From an uncultured Oscillospiraceae bacterium (GTDB lineage: Bacteria; Bacillota; Clostridia; Oscillospirales; Oscillospiraceae): DNA of 64,000 bases. The notes under the pieces are model-generated. The model did no database searches. It had not been told where the DNA came from and saw only the letters and a list, made by a program, of their open reading frames with translations. Both the position numbers and the translations under genes were made by a program. Location of the stretch: the NCBI GenBank assembly GCA_934512135.1, contig CAKSWT010000003.1, forward strand, positions 62,001 to 126,000. Reading direction: 5' to 3'. This document shows positions 10,109-19,618 of this stretch, piece after piece; the stretch's first letter is position 1, and each line of letters opens with the position of its first letter.

Positions 10109-12106
10109 TCAGTGATTGTCGATGTATTCGGCGGCGCGGAGAATAATGGCGGCGCCTTCACAGCGAATCAGCTTCTGGGTGGGACGGAGGGTACCCTCTG
10201 TGTCACCCTTTAGCAGACCCATGGCCTGGGCCTGGGCCAAAAGATCCTGGGCAAAGGTAATCTGACCGACGTCGGAATAGGGAAGCACAGCGCCCTCCAC
10301 CTGATAGCCCTTCCCGTTGAGATACCGGACCACCATGGCGAAGAATTCCTCACGGGTGATGGAGGCATCGGGATCAAAGGTTGTGGCGTCACGGCCGGTA
10401 ATCACCTTGTTCGCATAGGCCCAGTTAACCTCCTTGGCAAACCATGCATCCTGGGGAACGTCGGTAAAGGGGGCAGCCGGAGCGGTGGACAGATCGGCCT
10501 GATCCAGCCGGGCCAGCATGACGGCGGCCATGGCACGGGTATAGGGAGCTTCTCCGTCAAAGACCACCTGGGTGGTGCCCTTGACCAGGCCACGCTTTGC
10601 GGCCTCCAGGGCCTCCTCCAGATACCAGTCCGTGGGCTTCAGATCGCAGAACACGTCTCCGTCGAACAGGGCATATACCGTGGTGGCGGAGGAGATATCA
10701 AAGGAGTAGTTGGGATCGGTGCCCAGCAGATTGCCATAGGAATCATACCAGCCGGAGAACTTGTCGCTGGGCTCTGCGGAGAGGTTCACCTGGCTGCCTA
10801 CCACATGCTGCTGGGGGCCTGCGGTGGGGAAACCGTCGCTTTTTACCGAGCCGGACCGGGAACTGACAACGGTCAGCGTGGTGGTTTCCGCAAACTCTGC
10901 CTCAATGACAAGGACGCCGTCGTGGATGAGAAGGTTCTCGGGATCCACAAAGAAGGTGACGCCCTCATCGGCGGAAAGCTGAGATGCGGTTTCATAATCG
11001 GGATTGGTGGACTGGAGATAGCTGCGTTTGGACTTGTCCCACCAGGCCTTAAAGGCACTGTTCTCCCCGGGAACGGCCTCCAGATGGACCTTGTCTCCGG
11101 TTTTGACCTGATAGGTGTTGGGCCCGGTGGACGGGGCGTCGCAGGTGACAGTGCCGTTGCCGGTAATCACCACCTGCATGGTGACATCCTCCTGGGGGAC
11201 GGGCTCCACCGGGTCCACGGGACTTCCGCCGGAGCCGCCGGAACCGGAGCCGGTGCCCTGATCCACAGTAACGGAGGTGAACAGGGCGTCTCGGGCTGCG
11301 TTAGCTTCGGTGTCGGGCTTCCAGTACCGCCAGTCCCTGCCGTCGGTGTGGGGAATGCCAAAGTAGATGTTGCAGTTATATCCCATGCCGGAAGCGTAGC
11401 GCATTTCCCGCTGGGGATCAATGATGTAAAGGGCGCCGTCCAGCTCAATTTCCGTCCAGCCATGGTGGTTGTTGGTGGAGCCGTCGGTTTCCAGAATCCA
11501 ATAGCCGGTGTGGACATAGGCGTTGATGCCCACATGACGGATGGCAATGGTCAGCAGAGAAGCAAAATCATAGCAGGCGCCCAGGTTCTCAAACAGGGCG
11601 TAGGAGGCATGGTTGACAACCTTGTCGGGAATAAAGTGGGAGATACCCTCGGTTTTCGTCATCTTCTCCGTGTAGAAGTTGCGCTGGAAGAAGTCGAAGG
11701 TATTGGTGGCGCCCTCCACATAGCCATAGCCGTTGTGCGTGTAGACCACATGTTCGATGATCCACTCATATACGGTCTGAATCTTGGTGTAGGCGTCGGC
11801 ATCGGCAGGGACAGCAGAGAGAATCTTGTCGATGGCTTCATCCATCTCCGCATAGCCGGTGAGCTGGGGATGCAGCTCCTGACTGTTGATGAGGGCCTTC
11901 ATCTGCTCCTGGGGCAGGGCGTCATTGGTCCAGCCAATTTGGGCTTCCACCCGGTCGGCCTCGGCACCGCCGCCCAGATCCGCCAGACGATATGCTGCGG
12001 GAATCGAGTTGGAGGCATCTGCTGCCTGTACGGATATTCCGCCGAATAGTCCGACCAGCATAGCCAATGTCAGCATCCAGCTTGTAAAACGGCCAAATCG
12101 CTTCAT
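10109..12106 (-). CDS. Secreted transglutaminase-like protein with repeats and three SLH domains
   Basis: 665 residues. Residues 1-28 are a signal peptide ending SVQAA. A transglutaminase-core domain spans about 100-245: the triad is visible as C178 (LGACYDFA), H215 (NNHHGWTEIEL) and D230 (LYIIDPQ). A Gly/Ser/Pro linker near 295-310 is followed by two beta-rich bacterial repeats (TVTCDAPSTGPNTYQVKTGDKV; FSGWYDSYGN...YALFDGD). Three SLH domains (from about residue 485) anchor it to secondary wall polymers. The triad suggests a cysteine protease or amidase acting on wall or gut protein; no substrate can be read. It is a single-gene unit with its own promoter. Confidence 0.88.
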   Translation of the reverse strand: MKRFGRFTSWMLTLAMLVGLFGGISVQAADASNSIPAAYRLADLGGGAEADRVEAQIGWTNDALPQEQMKALINSQELHPQLTGYAEMDEAIDKILSAVPADADAYTKIQTVYEWIIEHVVYTHNGYGYVEGATNTFDFFQRNFYTEKMTKTEGISHFIPDKVVNHASYALFENLGACYDFASLLTIAIRHVGINAYVHTGYWILETDGSTNNHHGWTEIELDGALYIIDPQREMRYASGMGYNCNIYFGIPHTDGRDWRYWKPDTEANAARDALFTSVTVDQGTGSGSGGSGGSPVDPVEPVPQEDVTMQVVITGNGTVTCDAPSTGPNTYQVKTGDKVHLEAVPGENSAFKAWWDKSKRSYLQSTNPDYETASQLSADEGVTFFVDPENLLIHDGVLVIEAEFAETTTLTVVSSRSGSVKSDGFPTAGPQQHVVGSQVNLSAEPSDKFSGWYDSYGNLLGTDPNYSFDISSATTVYALFDGDVFCDLKPTDWYLEEALEAAKRGLVKGTTQVVFDGEAPYTRAMAAVMLARLDQADLSTAPAAPFTDVPQDAWFAKEVNWAYANKVITGRDATTFDPDASITREEFFAMVVRYLNGKGYQVEGAVLPYSDVGQITFAQDLLAQAQAMGLLKGDTEGTLRPTQKLIRCEGAAIILRAAEYIDNH

Positions 12107-12136
12107 GTCTTTTCACTCCTTATATTGGTTGTGACA

Positions 12137-12165
12137 ATTATAGGAGGGTGGAAATAAAAAGACAA
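12137..12165 (-). promoter_or_regulatory. Sigma-A promoter of the SLH/transglutaminase gene
   Basis: TTGTCT (12160-12165), 17-bp spacer, TATAAT (12137-12142) on the minus strand, 31 bp before the start codon. Confidence 0.75.
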
Positions 12166-12212
12166 CAACAAAACTGTAACAATTCAATAAATTCCCGATT
12201 TTTTCGACAAAG

Positions 12213-12244
12213 GGACCCGTATTCTGGAAATAGAATACGGGTCC
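12213..12244 (-). terminator. Terminator of the aro operon
   Basis: A perfect 13-bp stem GGACCCGTATTCT / AGAATACGGGTCC, 7 bp past the aroE stop, followed on the minus strand by CTTTGTCG. It ends the eight-gene aromatic operon. Confidence 0.8.
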
Positions 12245-12250
12245 TGGAAA

Positions 12251-13120
12251 TTAAGGATTTTTCAAGGCGGCTTCTGCCTCGGCCAGAAGCAGGCGGCCCA
12301 ATTCCGTGACCGTGGACGTCTCGAAGGTCAGGGAGCGGAAGAAAGCATAGGCATAGATGGCCTGATAGACCAGCATGCCGATGCCGTTGGCGGTGGGGTG
12401 GCCCAGCCGGGCGGCCTCTGCCAGAAAGGGCGTCACCGCCGGGGCGTAGATGCAGTCCATTGCCGGGGCTCCGGCCTTCAGAGCGGAGAGGAAGGAGAAG
12501 TCCGAATGGCCGGTGGTCCCCTCCATGCCCACCGGAGTGGTGTTGATGAGGATGTCCGTGTCCGGCAGTACCTGATGGGCCTGGTCCAGGGAAAAGGCCT
12601 CCAGGACGGGGGCTTCGGCGCAGAGGGCCTGGGCCTTGGCCAGCGTTCGGTTTACGATCCGAACCGATCGGGCGCCGCTGTCCACGGCGGTCATGGCAAT
12701 GGAGCGGGCCGCACCGCCGGCGCCGAGAATGGTCACGGTCCGGCCGGGAAAGTCATAGCCCAGGTCCTGCAGGGCCCGGCGAAAGCCGATGCCGTCGGTG
12801 GAGTGCCCCTCCAGACCCTTCTCCCCCAGCCGGACGGAATTGACGCTGCCGGCCCGGCGGGCCTCCGGGGTCATATCCGACAGATAGGGAAGAATGTCCA
12901 GCTTGTGGGGCATGGTGAGGTTAAAGCCGCCCAGGCCCAGGGTCCGGGCGGCGGCAAGAAAGTCGGGAAGGCCTCCCTGGGGGACCCGAAGGGCCAAATA
13001 CAGGTCATCCCGGCCCAGATGGGCAATCATGGTGTTTTGCAGCAGCGGCGAGAGGCTGTGGGCGATGGGGTCGCCGATCACCGCCAGAAGGCCGGTGCCG
13101 TTGTGATACTCAACCTTCAT
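12251..13120 (-). CDS. aroE: Shikimate dehydrogenase AroE
   Basis: 289 residues. Substrate-side motif GDPIAHSLSPLLQNTMI and the catalytic Lys in NLTMPHK are present, as are the NADP(H) Rossmann loop GAGGAARSI and the NRT cofactor clamp (VNRTLAKAQ). It reduces 3-dehydroshikimate to shikimate. ATG 13120 overlaps the end of aroQ by 11 bp, and a good Shine-Dalgarno site is missing, so translation is probably coupled to aroQ. It is the last gene of the operon. Confidence 0.95.
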   Translation of the reverse strand: MKVEYHNGTGLLAVIGDPIAHSLSPLLQNTMIAHLGRDDLYLALRVPQGGLPDFLAAARTLGLGGFNLTMPHKLDILPYLSDMTPEARRAGSVNSVRLGEKGLEGHSTDGIGFRRALQDLGYDFPGRTVTILGAGGAARSIAMTAVDSGARSVRIVNRTLAKAQALCAEAPVLEAFSLDQAHQVLPDTDILINTTPVGMEGTTGHSDFSFLSALKAGAPAMDCIYAPAVTPFLAEAARLGHPTANGIGMLVYQAIYAYAFFRSLTFETSTVTELGRLLLAEAEAALKNP

Positions 13121-13553
13121 CGCCGGCCAGCTTTTCAATCAGGTAGCCCATGGCTGCCACATAGCCAAACTGCCCCAGGCCGCAGATCTGCCCGTCACAG
13201 CCGGCGGCGGTGACGGAGGTGTGCCGGAACTCCTCCCGCCGGTGGATATTGGACAGGTGCACCTCCACCGCAGGGAGCGCCACGGCCTTTAGGGCGTCCA
13301 GAATGGCGTAGCTGTAGTGGGTATAGGCTCCGGGGTTGATAATGATGCCGTCGAAGCCGCCTCGGGCGCTTTGAATTTTGTCAATGATGGCGCCCTCGTG
13401 GTTGGACTGGAAAATTTCCACGCCTACGTTCATGGTGTCGGCGGAGGCGTGAATCCGCTGCACCAGGGCCTCATAGCCGTCGGTTCCGTAGACGTCCGGC
13501 TCCCGCTGCCCCAGCATGTTCAGATTTGGTCCGTTGATCACGAGAAATTTCAT
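13110..13553 (-). CDS. aroQ: Type II 3-dehydroquinate dehydratase AroQ
   Basis: 147 residues, the length of the small dodecameric type II enzyme. Visible are NGPNLNMLGQREPDVYG with the catalytic Arg and Tyr, NPGAYTHYSYAILDAL, and VEVHLSNIHRREEFRHTSVT with the catalytic His. It dehydrates 3-dehydroquinate to 3-dehydroshikimate. It overlaps aroK by 4 bp (ATGA). Confidence 0.97.
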   Translation of the reverse strand: MKFLVINGPNLNMLGQREPDVYGTDGYEALVQRIHASADTMNVGVEIFQSNHEGAIIDKIQSARGGFDGIIINPGAYTHYSYAILDALKAVALPAVEVHLSNIHRREEFRHTSVTAAGCDGQICGLGQFGYVAAMGYLIEKLAGDEG

Positions 13554-14050
13554 GGTTGTACCTCCAGTTGTCTCAAAATCTCCGCCACGGTGTCCTCCGG
13601 GGTGGGATAGTCTCCGATGATGAAATGGGCTGCCGCCCGATACAGGGGCTCTCGCTGGGAAAATCGCGCCAGGAAGGCCTCCCTGCCCTGCTGCCCCAGG
13701 GGCCGGGAGGACATGTCAGCCTGGTCGTAGCTGCGGCCAGGATCCCGGTTCAGAAAGATCACCCTGCCGCTCTGCCGAAGAAGCCGGCGATTCTCCTCCC
13801 GCAGGGGAAGTCCGCCGCCGCAGGCTACGATCAAGTTCTCCCGGGTCGCCAGGTCCCGGCACAGGTCCGTCTCCAGGTCCCGGAAATGGGCCTCGCCGTA
13901 TTTTGCAAAAATGTCACGGATGGGCATGGCCGCCTCGGCCTCGATGGCCTGGTCGGTGTCCAGCGCGGGAAGGGACAGCGCAGTCTGGAGCAGCCGGGCG
14001 CAGGTGGACTTGCCGCAGTTCATCATGCCGATTAGATAGATGTTTTTCAT
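13550..14050 (-). CDS. aroK: Shikimate kinase AroK
   Basis: 166 residues. P-loop GMMNCGKST near residues 8-16, DTDQAIE for shikimate/Mg2+ binding, FRDLE, and CGGGLPLREENR. It phosphorylates shikimate to shikimate-3-phosphate. It overlaps both neighbours by 4 bp, which points to translational coupling. Confidence 0.96.
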   Translation of the reverse strand: MKNIYLIGMMNCGKSTCARLLQTALSLPALDTDQAIEAEAAMPIRDIFAKYGEAHFRDLETDLCRDLATRENLIVACGGGLPLREENRRLLRQSGRVIFLNRDPGRSYDQADMSSRPLGQQGREAFLARFSQREPLYRAAAHFIIGDYPTPEDTVAEILRQLEVQP

Positions 14051-15213
14051 AGGGGCGTCTCCAGATTGGACTTGAAATTCCCCAGAACCCGGAAATCCGC
14101 CGCGGTCTGGGACAGCTCCCGCAGGACGCCGTTCATCCCCGGAGCCGTCAGGCTGCCGGTGAACTCAATAAAGAACATATACTCCCAGCTCTTTCCGGGA
14201 ATCGGCCGGGACTCCAGCCGGACCATATTGAGGCCGTTTACCGCAAAAATGCCCAGAATCTCATGGAGGCAGCCGGATTCATGGGGAGTGGTCAGCACAG
14301 TGCTGATTTTGTCCGCCCCTGGCCGCAGCTCCATCCGGGGGGATACCACCACAAACCGGGTGGTGTTGGTGGCGCTGTAGTTGACGTTGCGGGCCAAAAT
14401 CTCCAGCCCGTAGAGCTGGGCCGCCCGCTGGGAGCAGATGGCGGCCTTGGTGATGTCCCCGGTTTCCGCCACATATTTTCCGCTGCCCGCCGTGTCCAGG
14501 TAGGGGACCGCAGTCCAGCTGGGGTGCTGCTTCAAAAAGGGCTCCGACTGGAAAATCCCCTGCTCGTGGGAATATACATGGGTGATGGTGTCGAAGGTGG
14601 CTCCGGGGGGCGCCACCAGGCAGTGATCCACCTTTACCGTGGTCTCCCCCACCAGAGAAAATTCATACTGGGACAGCAGATCATAGATCTGTCGGATGGC
14701 GCCGGTGGAGTTGTTCTCAATGGGGACCACGCCGTAGTCCGCCTGGCCCTGCTCCAGGGCAAGGAACACGTCCTCAAAGCCGCCAAGTCCCCGGGTGGTC
14801 ACCTGGGGACCGAAGAAGTTGATGCAGGCCTGCTCGGAATAGGCGCCGGGCTCTCCCTGATAGGCCACCGTGGGATGGGAGACAGGGAGCCGCCGCTGGG
14901 CCAGAGCGGCCTGAATCCGGGCAAAATTGGGTTCCACGCTGCCCTCCCGGACGATGTTTCGCTGCTGCCGCCGGGAAATAGCCATAATGGATTCATAGAG
15001 CTGGGCCACATCGGCCTTCCGGCCGGGATCCTCCACCAGGGCGGCCTTGCTGGTCAGCACCTGCTGCTGCCGGCTGTTGTCCAGCACCGGCATATGGTGG
15101 GCCTGCTTGTACTCCCCCACCTGCTGGGTGATGGCCATGCGCTGGGCAAACAGCGCCACCATCTCCCGGTCGATACGATCGATCTTCTGACGCAGGGCGT
15201 CCAGTTCATTCAT
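14047..15213 (-). CDS. pheA: Bifunctional chorismate mutase / prephenate dehydratase (P-protein)
   Basis: 388 residues. Residues 1-85 are an AroQ-type chorismate mutase (LRQKIDRIDREMVALFAQRM). Residues about 115-290 are prephenate dehydratase (VAYQGEPGAYSEQA, ENNSTGAI, NTTRFVVV with the catalytic Thr-Arg-Phe). The C-terminal ACT domain has GCLHEILGIF and ESRP, the motif tied to phenylalanine feedback. It converts chorismate to phenylpyruvate. No tyrA lies in the operon, so only the Phe branch is encoded here. An AGAGGA site precedes ATG 15213, 14 bp after aroC. Confidence 0.96.
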   Translation of the reverse strand: MNELDALRQKIDRIDREMVALFAQRMAITQQVGEYKQAHHMPVLDNSRQQQVLTSKAALVEDPGRKADVAQLYESIMAISRRQQRNIVREGSVEPNFARIQAALAQRRLPVSHPTVAYQGEPGAYSEQACINFFGPQVTTRGLGGFEDVFLALEQGQADYGVVPIENNSTGAIRQIYDLLSQYEFSLVGETTVKVDHCLVAPPGATFDTITHVYSHEQGIFQSEPFLKQHPSWTAVPYLDTAGSGKYVAETGDITKAAICSQRAAQLYGLEILARNVNYSATNTTRFVVVSPRMELRPGADKISTVLTTPHESGCLHEILGIFAVNGLNMVRLESRPIPGKSWEYMFFIEFTGSLTAPGMNGVLRELSQTAADFRVLGNFKSNLETPL

Positions 15214-15227
15214 TGGTATCCTCTCCC

Positions 15228-16283
15228 TTACAGTTTCAGCAGGGCGGCAGCGGCCAGGGCCGCGGCGGCCTCCACCACCGGGACGGCCCGGTGGACAATA
15301 CAGGGGTCATGACGGCCCTGGATGGTGATCTCCGTCTCCTCCCCAGTGAGCATATGGATGGTTTTCTGGGGCCGGGCAATGGAGGGCGTGGGCTTGATGG
15401 CCACCTGGAACACCACCGGCATGCCGGTGGTAATGCCGCCGAGAATGCCGCCGTTGTGGTTGGTGTCGGTGACGGGACCCTGGGGCCCTCGCCGCCAGGG
15501 ATCGTTGGCCTGACTGCCCCGCATGGAGGCCAGGGCAAAGCCGCTGCCAAATTCCAGTCCCTTGATGGCGGGGATGGCGAACAGCTGCCGGGCGAATATG
15601 GTTTCGGCGTTCCGGTCAAAATCCGGGGCGCCCAGTCCTGCGGGAAGGCCGGTCACCACACACTGGATGCTGCCGCCGACGGAGTCCTGCTCCTGGCGGC
15701 ACTGGAGAATCAGCGCCTGCATGGCCGCTCCGGCGGACTGGGACAGGGTGGGAAAGGGCTGGCGGCCACAGGCGGCCAGGGCCTCCATATCCGGCCGGGC
15801 CAGGTCAATGGGGTCGTCGGAGACGGTCCCCACCGAGGCAATGTGGGCGGCGGCCAGAACGCCTCGGTCCCGCAGGGCCATTTTGGCGATGGCTCCCGCC
15901 GCCACCAGAGGCGCAGTGAGCCGCCCGGAGAAGTGGCCGCCCCCTCGGTAGTCGTTGAAGCCCCGATAGCGGACAAAGCCGGTGAGGTCCCCGTGGCCGG
16001 GCCGGGCCAGAAAGCGAATGGCGTCATAGTCCCCGGAGTGCTGATCGGAATTTCGGATCACCATGCACAGGGGGGTGCCGGTGGTCCGGCCCTGAAATAC
16101 GCCGGAGAGAAATTCCACCCGGTCGGCCTCCTTCCGGGCTGTGGACAGGGGGCTTTTTCCGGTGGCCCGGCGGGAAAGCTCGTGGTCCAGCAGGGCCTGG
16201 TCAATGACAATGCCTGAGGGCACGTCGGTCAGGGTGACGCCGATGGCCGGGCCATGGGACTCCCCAAAGATGGTATAGTTCAT
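15228..16283 (-). CDS. aroC: Chorismate synthase AroC
   Basis: 351 residues from ATG 16283, which has GGAGGT upstream and gives the canonical start MNYTIFGESHGPAIG; a longer frame upstream is not coding. FMN/substrate motifs include GRATGKSPLSTARKE, GHGDLTGFVRY and RGGGHFSGRLTAP. It eliminates phosphate from EPSP to make chorismate and needs reduced FMN. The start overlaps the aroA stop by 4 bp. Confidence 0.97.
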   Translation of the reverse strand: MNYTIFGESHGPAIGVTLTDVPSGIVIDQALLDHELSRRATGKSPLSTARKEADRVEFLSGVFQGRTTGTPLCMVIRNSDQHSGDYDAIRFLARPGHGDLTGFVRYRGFNDYRGGGHFSGRLTAPLVAAGAIAKMALRDRGVLAAAHIASVGTVSDDPIDLARPDMEALAACGRQPFPTLSQSAGAAMQALILQCRQEQDSVGGSIQCVVTGLPAGLGAPDFDRNAETIFARQLFAIPAIKGLEFGSGFALASMRGSQANDPWRRGPQGPVTDTNHNGGILGGITTGMPVVFQVAIKPTPSIARPQKTIHMLTGEETEITIQGRHDPCIVHRAVPVVEAAAALAAAALLKL

Positions 16284-17497
16284 TCCGATACCTCCAGGTT
16301 CCCGCCCAGGGCGGCATAGTCCCCCCAGAACTCCGGATAGGACTTCCGAACGCACTGGGCGTTTGTGATGGTCACCGGTGCCGTAGCGCGGGAGGCGGCC
16401 ACGGCGGCCATCATGGCAATGCGGTGATCGTTCCAGCTGTCCACGGTGACGCCTCCGGCGAGAGAGGAAACGCCGTGAATCAGCAGGCCCTCCGGCTCCT
16501 CGGTGACCTTTGCGCCCAGGGCGCAGAGAACCTCGGTGACGGCGGATAGACGGTCGCTCTCCTTGATGCGAAGGCGGCCTGCGTTGACAATGTGGGTGAC
16601 GGCGCCCTGGCGCAGGGCGGCCCGGGCCGCCAGAGCCGGGACTAGATCCGGGCAGCTCCGAGCGTCCAGCGTCACGGAGCCGGGGCCGTCCAGCAAGGCC
16701 TCGTAGTCCAAAACAATCCGGTCTCCCTGATGGGAGCGGGGATTCATGCCGGTGACGGTCAGGGGATTGCCCAGACCGGCGGCGGCGTAGAAAAAGGCGG
16801 CCTGGCTGTAGTCTGCCTCCACGGCAGCCTCCCGGGAATGGTAGCGCTGCTTCCCGGGAATGTGCCAGCCGGAGGCCGTGGGGACTGCGGTGACACCGAA
16901 TTGGCCCAGGGCGTCCAGGGTCATGTCCACGTACCCGGAGGATTCCAGGGCGGTGGTCAGGTGGATCTGGCTGTCGCCCTCCAGCAGGGGCAGCGCATAG
17001 AGAAGCCCGGTGATAAACTGGCTGGAGACGTTTCCCGGCAGCGTATAAACTCCCGGCGTCAGACGGCCCCTTACCTTCAGTGTATCATCTCTTTGGGAAA
17101 AGGCAATTCCTTTTTCCCGAAATATTGCGAAGTAGGGCTCCTGGGGCCGCTGCATCAGCCGCCCGTGGCCTCGGAACGTCCCGCCTCCGGCCACCGCCAG
17201 GGCAATGGGAATGAGAAACCGCAGGGTGGAGCCGGATTCCCCGCAGTCCATGGGGCCGCAGGCCCCGGAGGGACGGATGCCCTGAATACGGACGGTGCTG
17301 CCCTCCCATTGGAATCGGGCGCCCAAGGCCTCCATGGCACCCAGGGTGGCGGTGATGTCCTGGGAGGGGCTGAGATTGCGGAGCAGGCTCTCCCCGGAGG
17401 CCAGCGCCGCCGCGATAATCACCCGGTGGGCCTGAGATTTGGAGGGCGGCGGTGTGATGCTGCCCTGAAGAGGCGCCGGTGTAATGGTTACCTTCAC
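16280..17497 (-). CDS. aroA: 5-enolpyruvylshikimate-3-phosphate synthase AroA
   Basis: 405 residues, slightly short for the family. Substrate-binding PPSKSQAHR, GESGSTLRFLIPIAL, PGNVSSQFITGLL and RIKESDRL are present. It joins shikimate-3-phosphate and PEP. The loop after CGESGSTLRF shows no obvious class II marks, but I did not assign a class. It overlaps aroC and aroB by 4 bp each. Confidence 0.96.
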   Translation of the reverse strand: MKVTITPAPLQGSITPPPSKSQAHRVIIAAALASGESLLRNLSPSQDITATLGAMEALGARFQWEGSTVRIQGIRPSGACGPMDCGESGSTLRFLIPIALAVAGGGTFRGHGRLMQRPQEPYFAIFREKGIAFSQRDDTLKVRGRLTPGVYTLPGNVSSQFITGLLYALPLLEGDSQIHLTTALESSGYVDMTLDALGQFGVTAVPTASGWHIPGKQRYHSREAAVEADYSQAAFFYAAAGLGNPLTVTGMNPRSHQGDRIVLDYEALLDGPGSVTLDARSCPDLVPALAARAALRQGAVTHIVNAGRLRIKESDRLSAVTEVLCALGAKVTEEPEGLLIHGVSSLAGGVTVDSWNDHRIAMMAAVAASRATAPVTITNAQCVRKSYPEFWGDYAALGGNLEVSE

Positions 17498-18567
17498 AGC
17501 CCCACCTCCTGAATCAGAGACAGCAGCCGCTGCGTTTCCAGCTTTACGGCCTGGGCCTTCCCCAGCTCTGTGAGAACAATCAGAGAAATCTGACTGCCAT
17601 CGCTCTTTTTGTCCTTGGTGAGGGTGTCGGCGTAGTCCTGGGCCGTGGCGGAGATGGAGGTGGGCAGGTCAAACTGCCGGAGAACCGCGGCGATGCGCTG
17701 GTCGGTGCCCGGAGGTGTAATGCCCAGGCGGATTCCCAGCTTGGCGGCGGCCACCATACCGGCGGCCACAGCCTCCCCGTGGGTATAAGTCTCATAGTGG
17801 TAGGCCTTTTCGTAGACATGGCCCAAGGTGTGGCCGAAGTTCAGCAGCATCCGAAGACCGGTGTCCAATTCATCCTGCTCTACCACCTGGCCCTTAATGG
17901 CGCAGCAGCGCAGGGCAATTGTTCCCACCTGGGCGGTGACCTGGGCCCGGCTGCCCAACTGGGCCAGGGTGTCGAATAGCGCCCGGTCCCAGATGCAGCC
18001 GTATTTGATGACCTCCGCCATGCCGTCGGAGAAGACCCGGTCCGGCAGAGTGCCAAGGCAGTCCGGGTCCATCAGGACCATTTTCGGCTGATAAAAGGCC
18101 CCGGCCAGGTTTTTTCCGGCGGAGAGGTCCACCGCCACCTTGCCCCCCACGGAGGAATCCACCTGGGCCAGCAGGGTGGTGGGAATCTGGACGAAATCCA
18201 CCCCCCGGAGAATGGTGGCGGCGGCAAAGCCGGCCAGGTCCCCTACCACACCGCCTCCCAGGGCGATTACGGCGTCAGACCGGGTGAGGCCCAGCTCCAT
18301 CATCTGCTCCCAGAGCTCCACCAAAACCTCCGGGGATTTGCTGGGCTCCCCTGCGGGAATCTCCAAAATCGCCGGACGGAAGCCGCCCTGGTGGAGACTG
18401 CGGGCCAGCCGGGTGGCGTAAAGGGGCTCTACGTTGGAGTCGGTGACCACCACCGCCAGGGTGCCCCGGAGGACAGGACGCAGCAGAGCGCCGGCCTGAT
18501 CCAGAATGCCTGCCTGAGAAATGATGTCGTATTCCCGTCCCGGGAGATTGACACGGAGGGTACTCAT
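17494..18567 (-). CDS. aroB: 3-dehydroquinate synthase AroB
   Basis: 357 residues. NAD+ and metal-binding marks are GGGVVGDLAGFAAAT, RGVDFVQIPTTLLAQVDSSVGGK, MAEVIKYG and the Zn-binding NFGHTLGHVYE. It cyclises DAHP to 3-dehydroquinate. It overlaps aroF by 4 bp. Confidence 0.97.
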   Translation of the reverse strand: MSTLRVNLPGREYDIISQAGILDQAGALLRPVLRGTLAVVVTDSNVEPLYATRLARSLHQGGFRPAILEIPAGEPSKSPEVLVELWEQMMELGLTRSDAVIALGGGVVGDLAGFAAATILRGVDFVQIPTTLLAQVDSSVGGKVAVDLSAGKNLAGAFYQPKMVLMDPDCLGTLPDRVFSDGMAEVIKYGCIWDRALFDTLAQLGSRAQVTAQVGTIALRCCAIKGQVVEQDELDTGLRMLLNFGHTLGHVYEKAYHYETYTHGEAVAAGMVAAAKLGIRLGITPPGTDQRIAAVLRQFDLPTSISATAQDYADTLTKDKKSDGSQISLIVLTELGKAQAVKLETQRLLSLIQEVGL

Positions 18568-19577
18568 ACTTCCTTCCCCAAGAACTGGGCCAGGGCGTTG
18601 GCCTTTTTCATCAGGTCGTCAAACTGGCCTGGCGTCAGGCTCTGCTTGCCGTCACACTTGGCGTGGGGAGGATCGTTGTGGACCTCCACGATGATGCCGT
18701 CGGCCCCGGCGGCCACGGCGGCCATGGTCAGGGGCTCCACCAGCCAGGCGGCGCCTCCGGAGTGGCTGGGATCCACCACAATGGGCAGATGGGTCATTTT
18801 CCGCAGGGCGGGAATGGCGGCAATGTCCAGGGTGTTTCGGGTGTAGGTCTCAAAGGTGCGGATGCCCCGCTCGCAGAGAATCACGTTCTCGTTGCCCTCG
18901 GACATAATGTACTCCGCAGACATGATCCACTCCTCATAGGTGTTGGACAGTCCCCGCTTGAGAAGCACAGGCTTGGACATTTTGCCCACCTCCTTGAGCA
19001 GGTCGAAGTTCTGCATATTCCGGGCGCCGATCTGTACCAGATCCACGGTGTTTTCGAAGATCTCGCAGTACCGGGGGCTCATGATTTCGGTGACAATGGG
19101 CAGACCGGTGGCCTTCTTGGCCTTCAGCAGCAGCTCCAGCCCTTGGATGCCCATGCCCTGGAAGGAGTAAGGGGAGGTCCTGGGCTTAAAGGCGCCGCCC
19201 CGGAGCAGCTTGGCGCCGCTGGCCTTGACGTCCTGGGCCACCTGGATGATCTGCTCCTCGTTTTCCACGGAGCAGGGGCCGGCAATTACGGTGAAGCCAC
19301 CGTGGCCGATGGACACGTCGCCGATCTGAACGGTGGTGTCGGCGGGATGGAACTTCCGGTTGGCCTTTTTATAGGGCTCCTGGACCCGCATAACCCGCTC
19401 TACGCCCTCATGGAGCATCAGATCGTCGGCGTCCAGATTGGTGGTGTCTCCCACCAGCCCCAGAATGGAGCAGCCCACGCCGTTGGTGATGCCAACCTTC
19501 AGACCCTTGGCTTCCAGCTCGTGGGCCAGGGCGTCAATGCGCTCCCGGCTGGTGCCGGGCTTCATAATAATGACCAT
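18564..19577 (-). CDS. aroF: DAHP synthase, type I-beta with N-terminal regulatory domain
   Basis: 337 residues from ATG 19577, chosen for the AAAGGAG site and the standard MVIIMKPG start. Residues 1-75 form the ferredoxin-like regulatory domain seen in Thermotoga-type enzymes. The barrel has GPCSVENEEQI, LLRGGAFKPRTSPYSFQG and DPSHSGG. It condenses PEP and erythrose-4-phosphate, the committed step. First structural gene of the operon, behind a 250-nt leader that carries an attenuator. Confidence 0.96.
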   Translation of the reverse strand: MVIIMKPGTSRERIDALAHELEAKGLKVGITNGVGCSILGLVGDTTNLDADDLMLHEGVERVMRVQEPYKKANRKFHPADTTVQIGDVSIGHGGFTVIAGPCSVENEEQIIQVAQDVKASGAKLLRGGAFKPRTSPYSFQGMGIQGLELLLKAKKATGLPIVTEIMSPRYCEIFENTVDLVQIGARNMQNFDLLKEVGKMSKPVLLKRGLSNTYEEWIMSAEYIMSEGNENVILCERGIRTFETYTRNTLDIAAIPALRKMTHLPIVVDPSHSGGAAWLVEPLTMAAVAAGADGIIVEVHNDPPHAKCDGKQSLTPGQFDDLMKKANALAQFLGKEV

Positions 19578-19618
19578 ACTTGTTGATCTCCTTTCCAATT
19601 TGACCTGCACCAGGCCAC

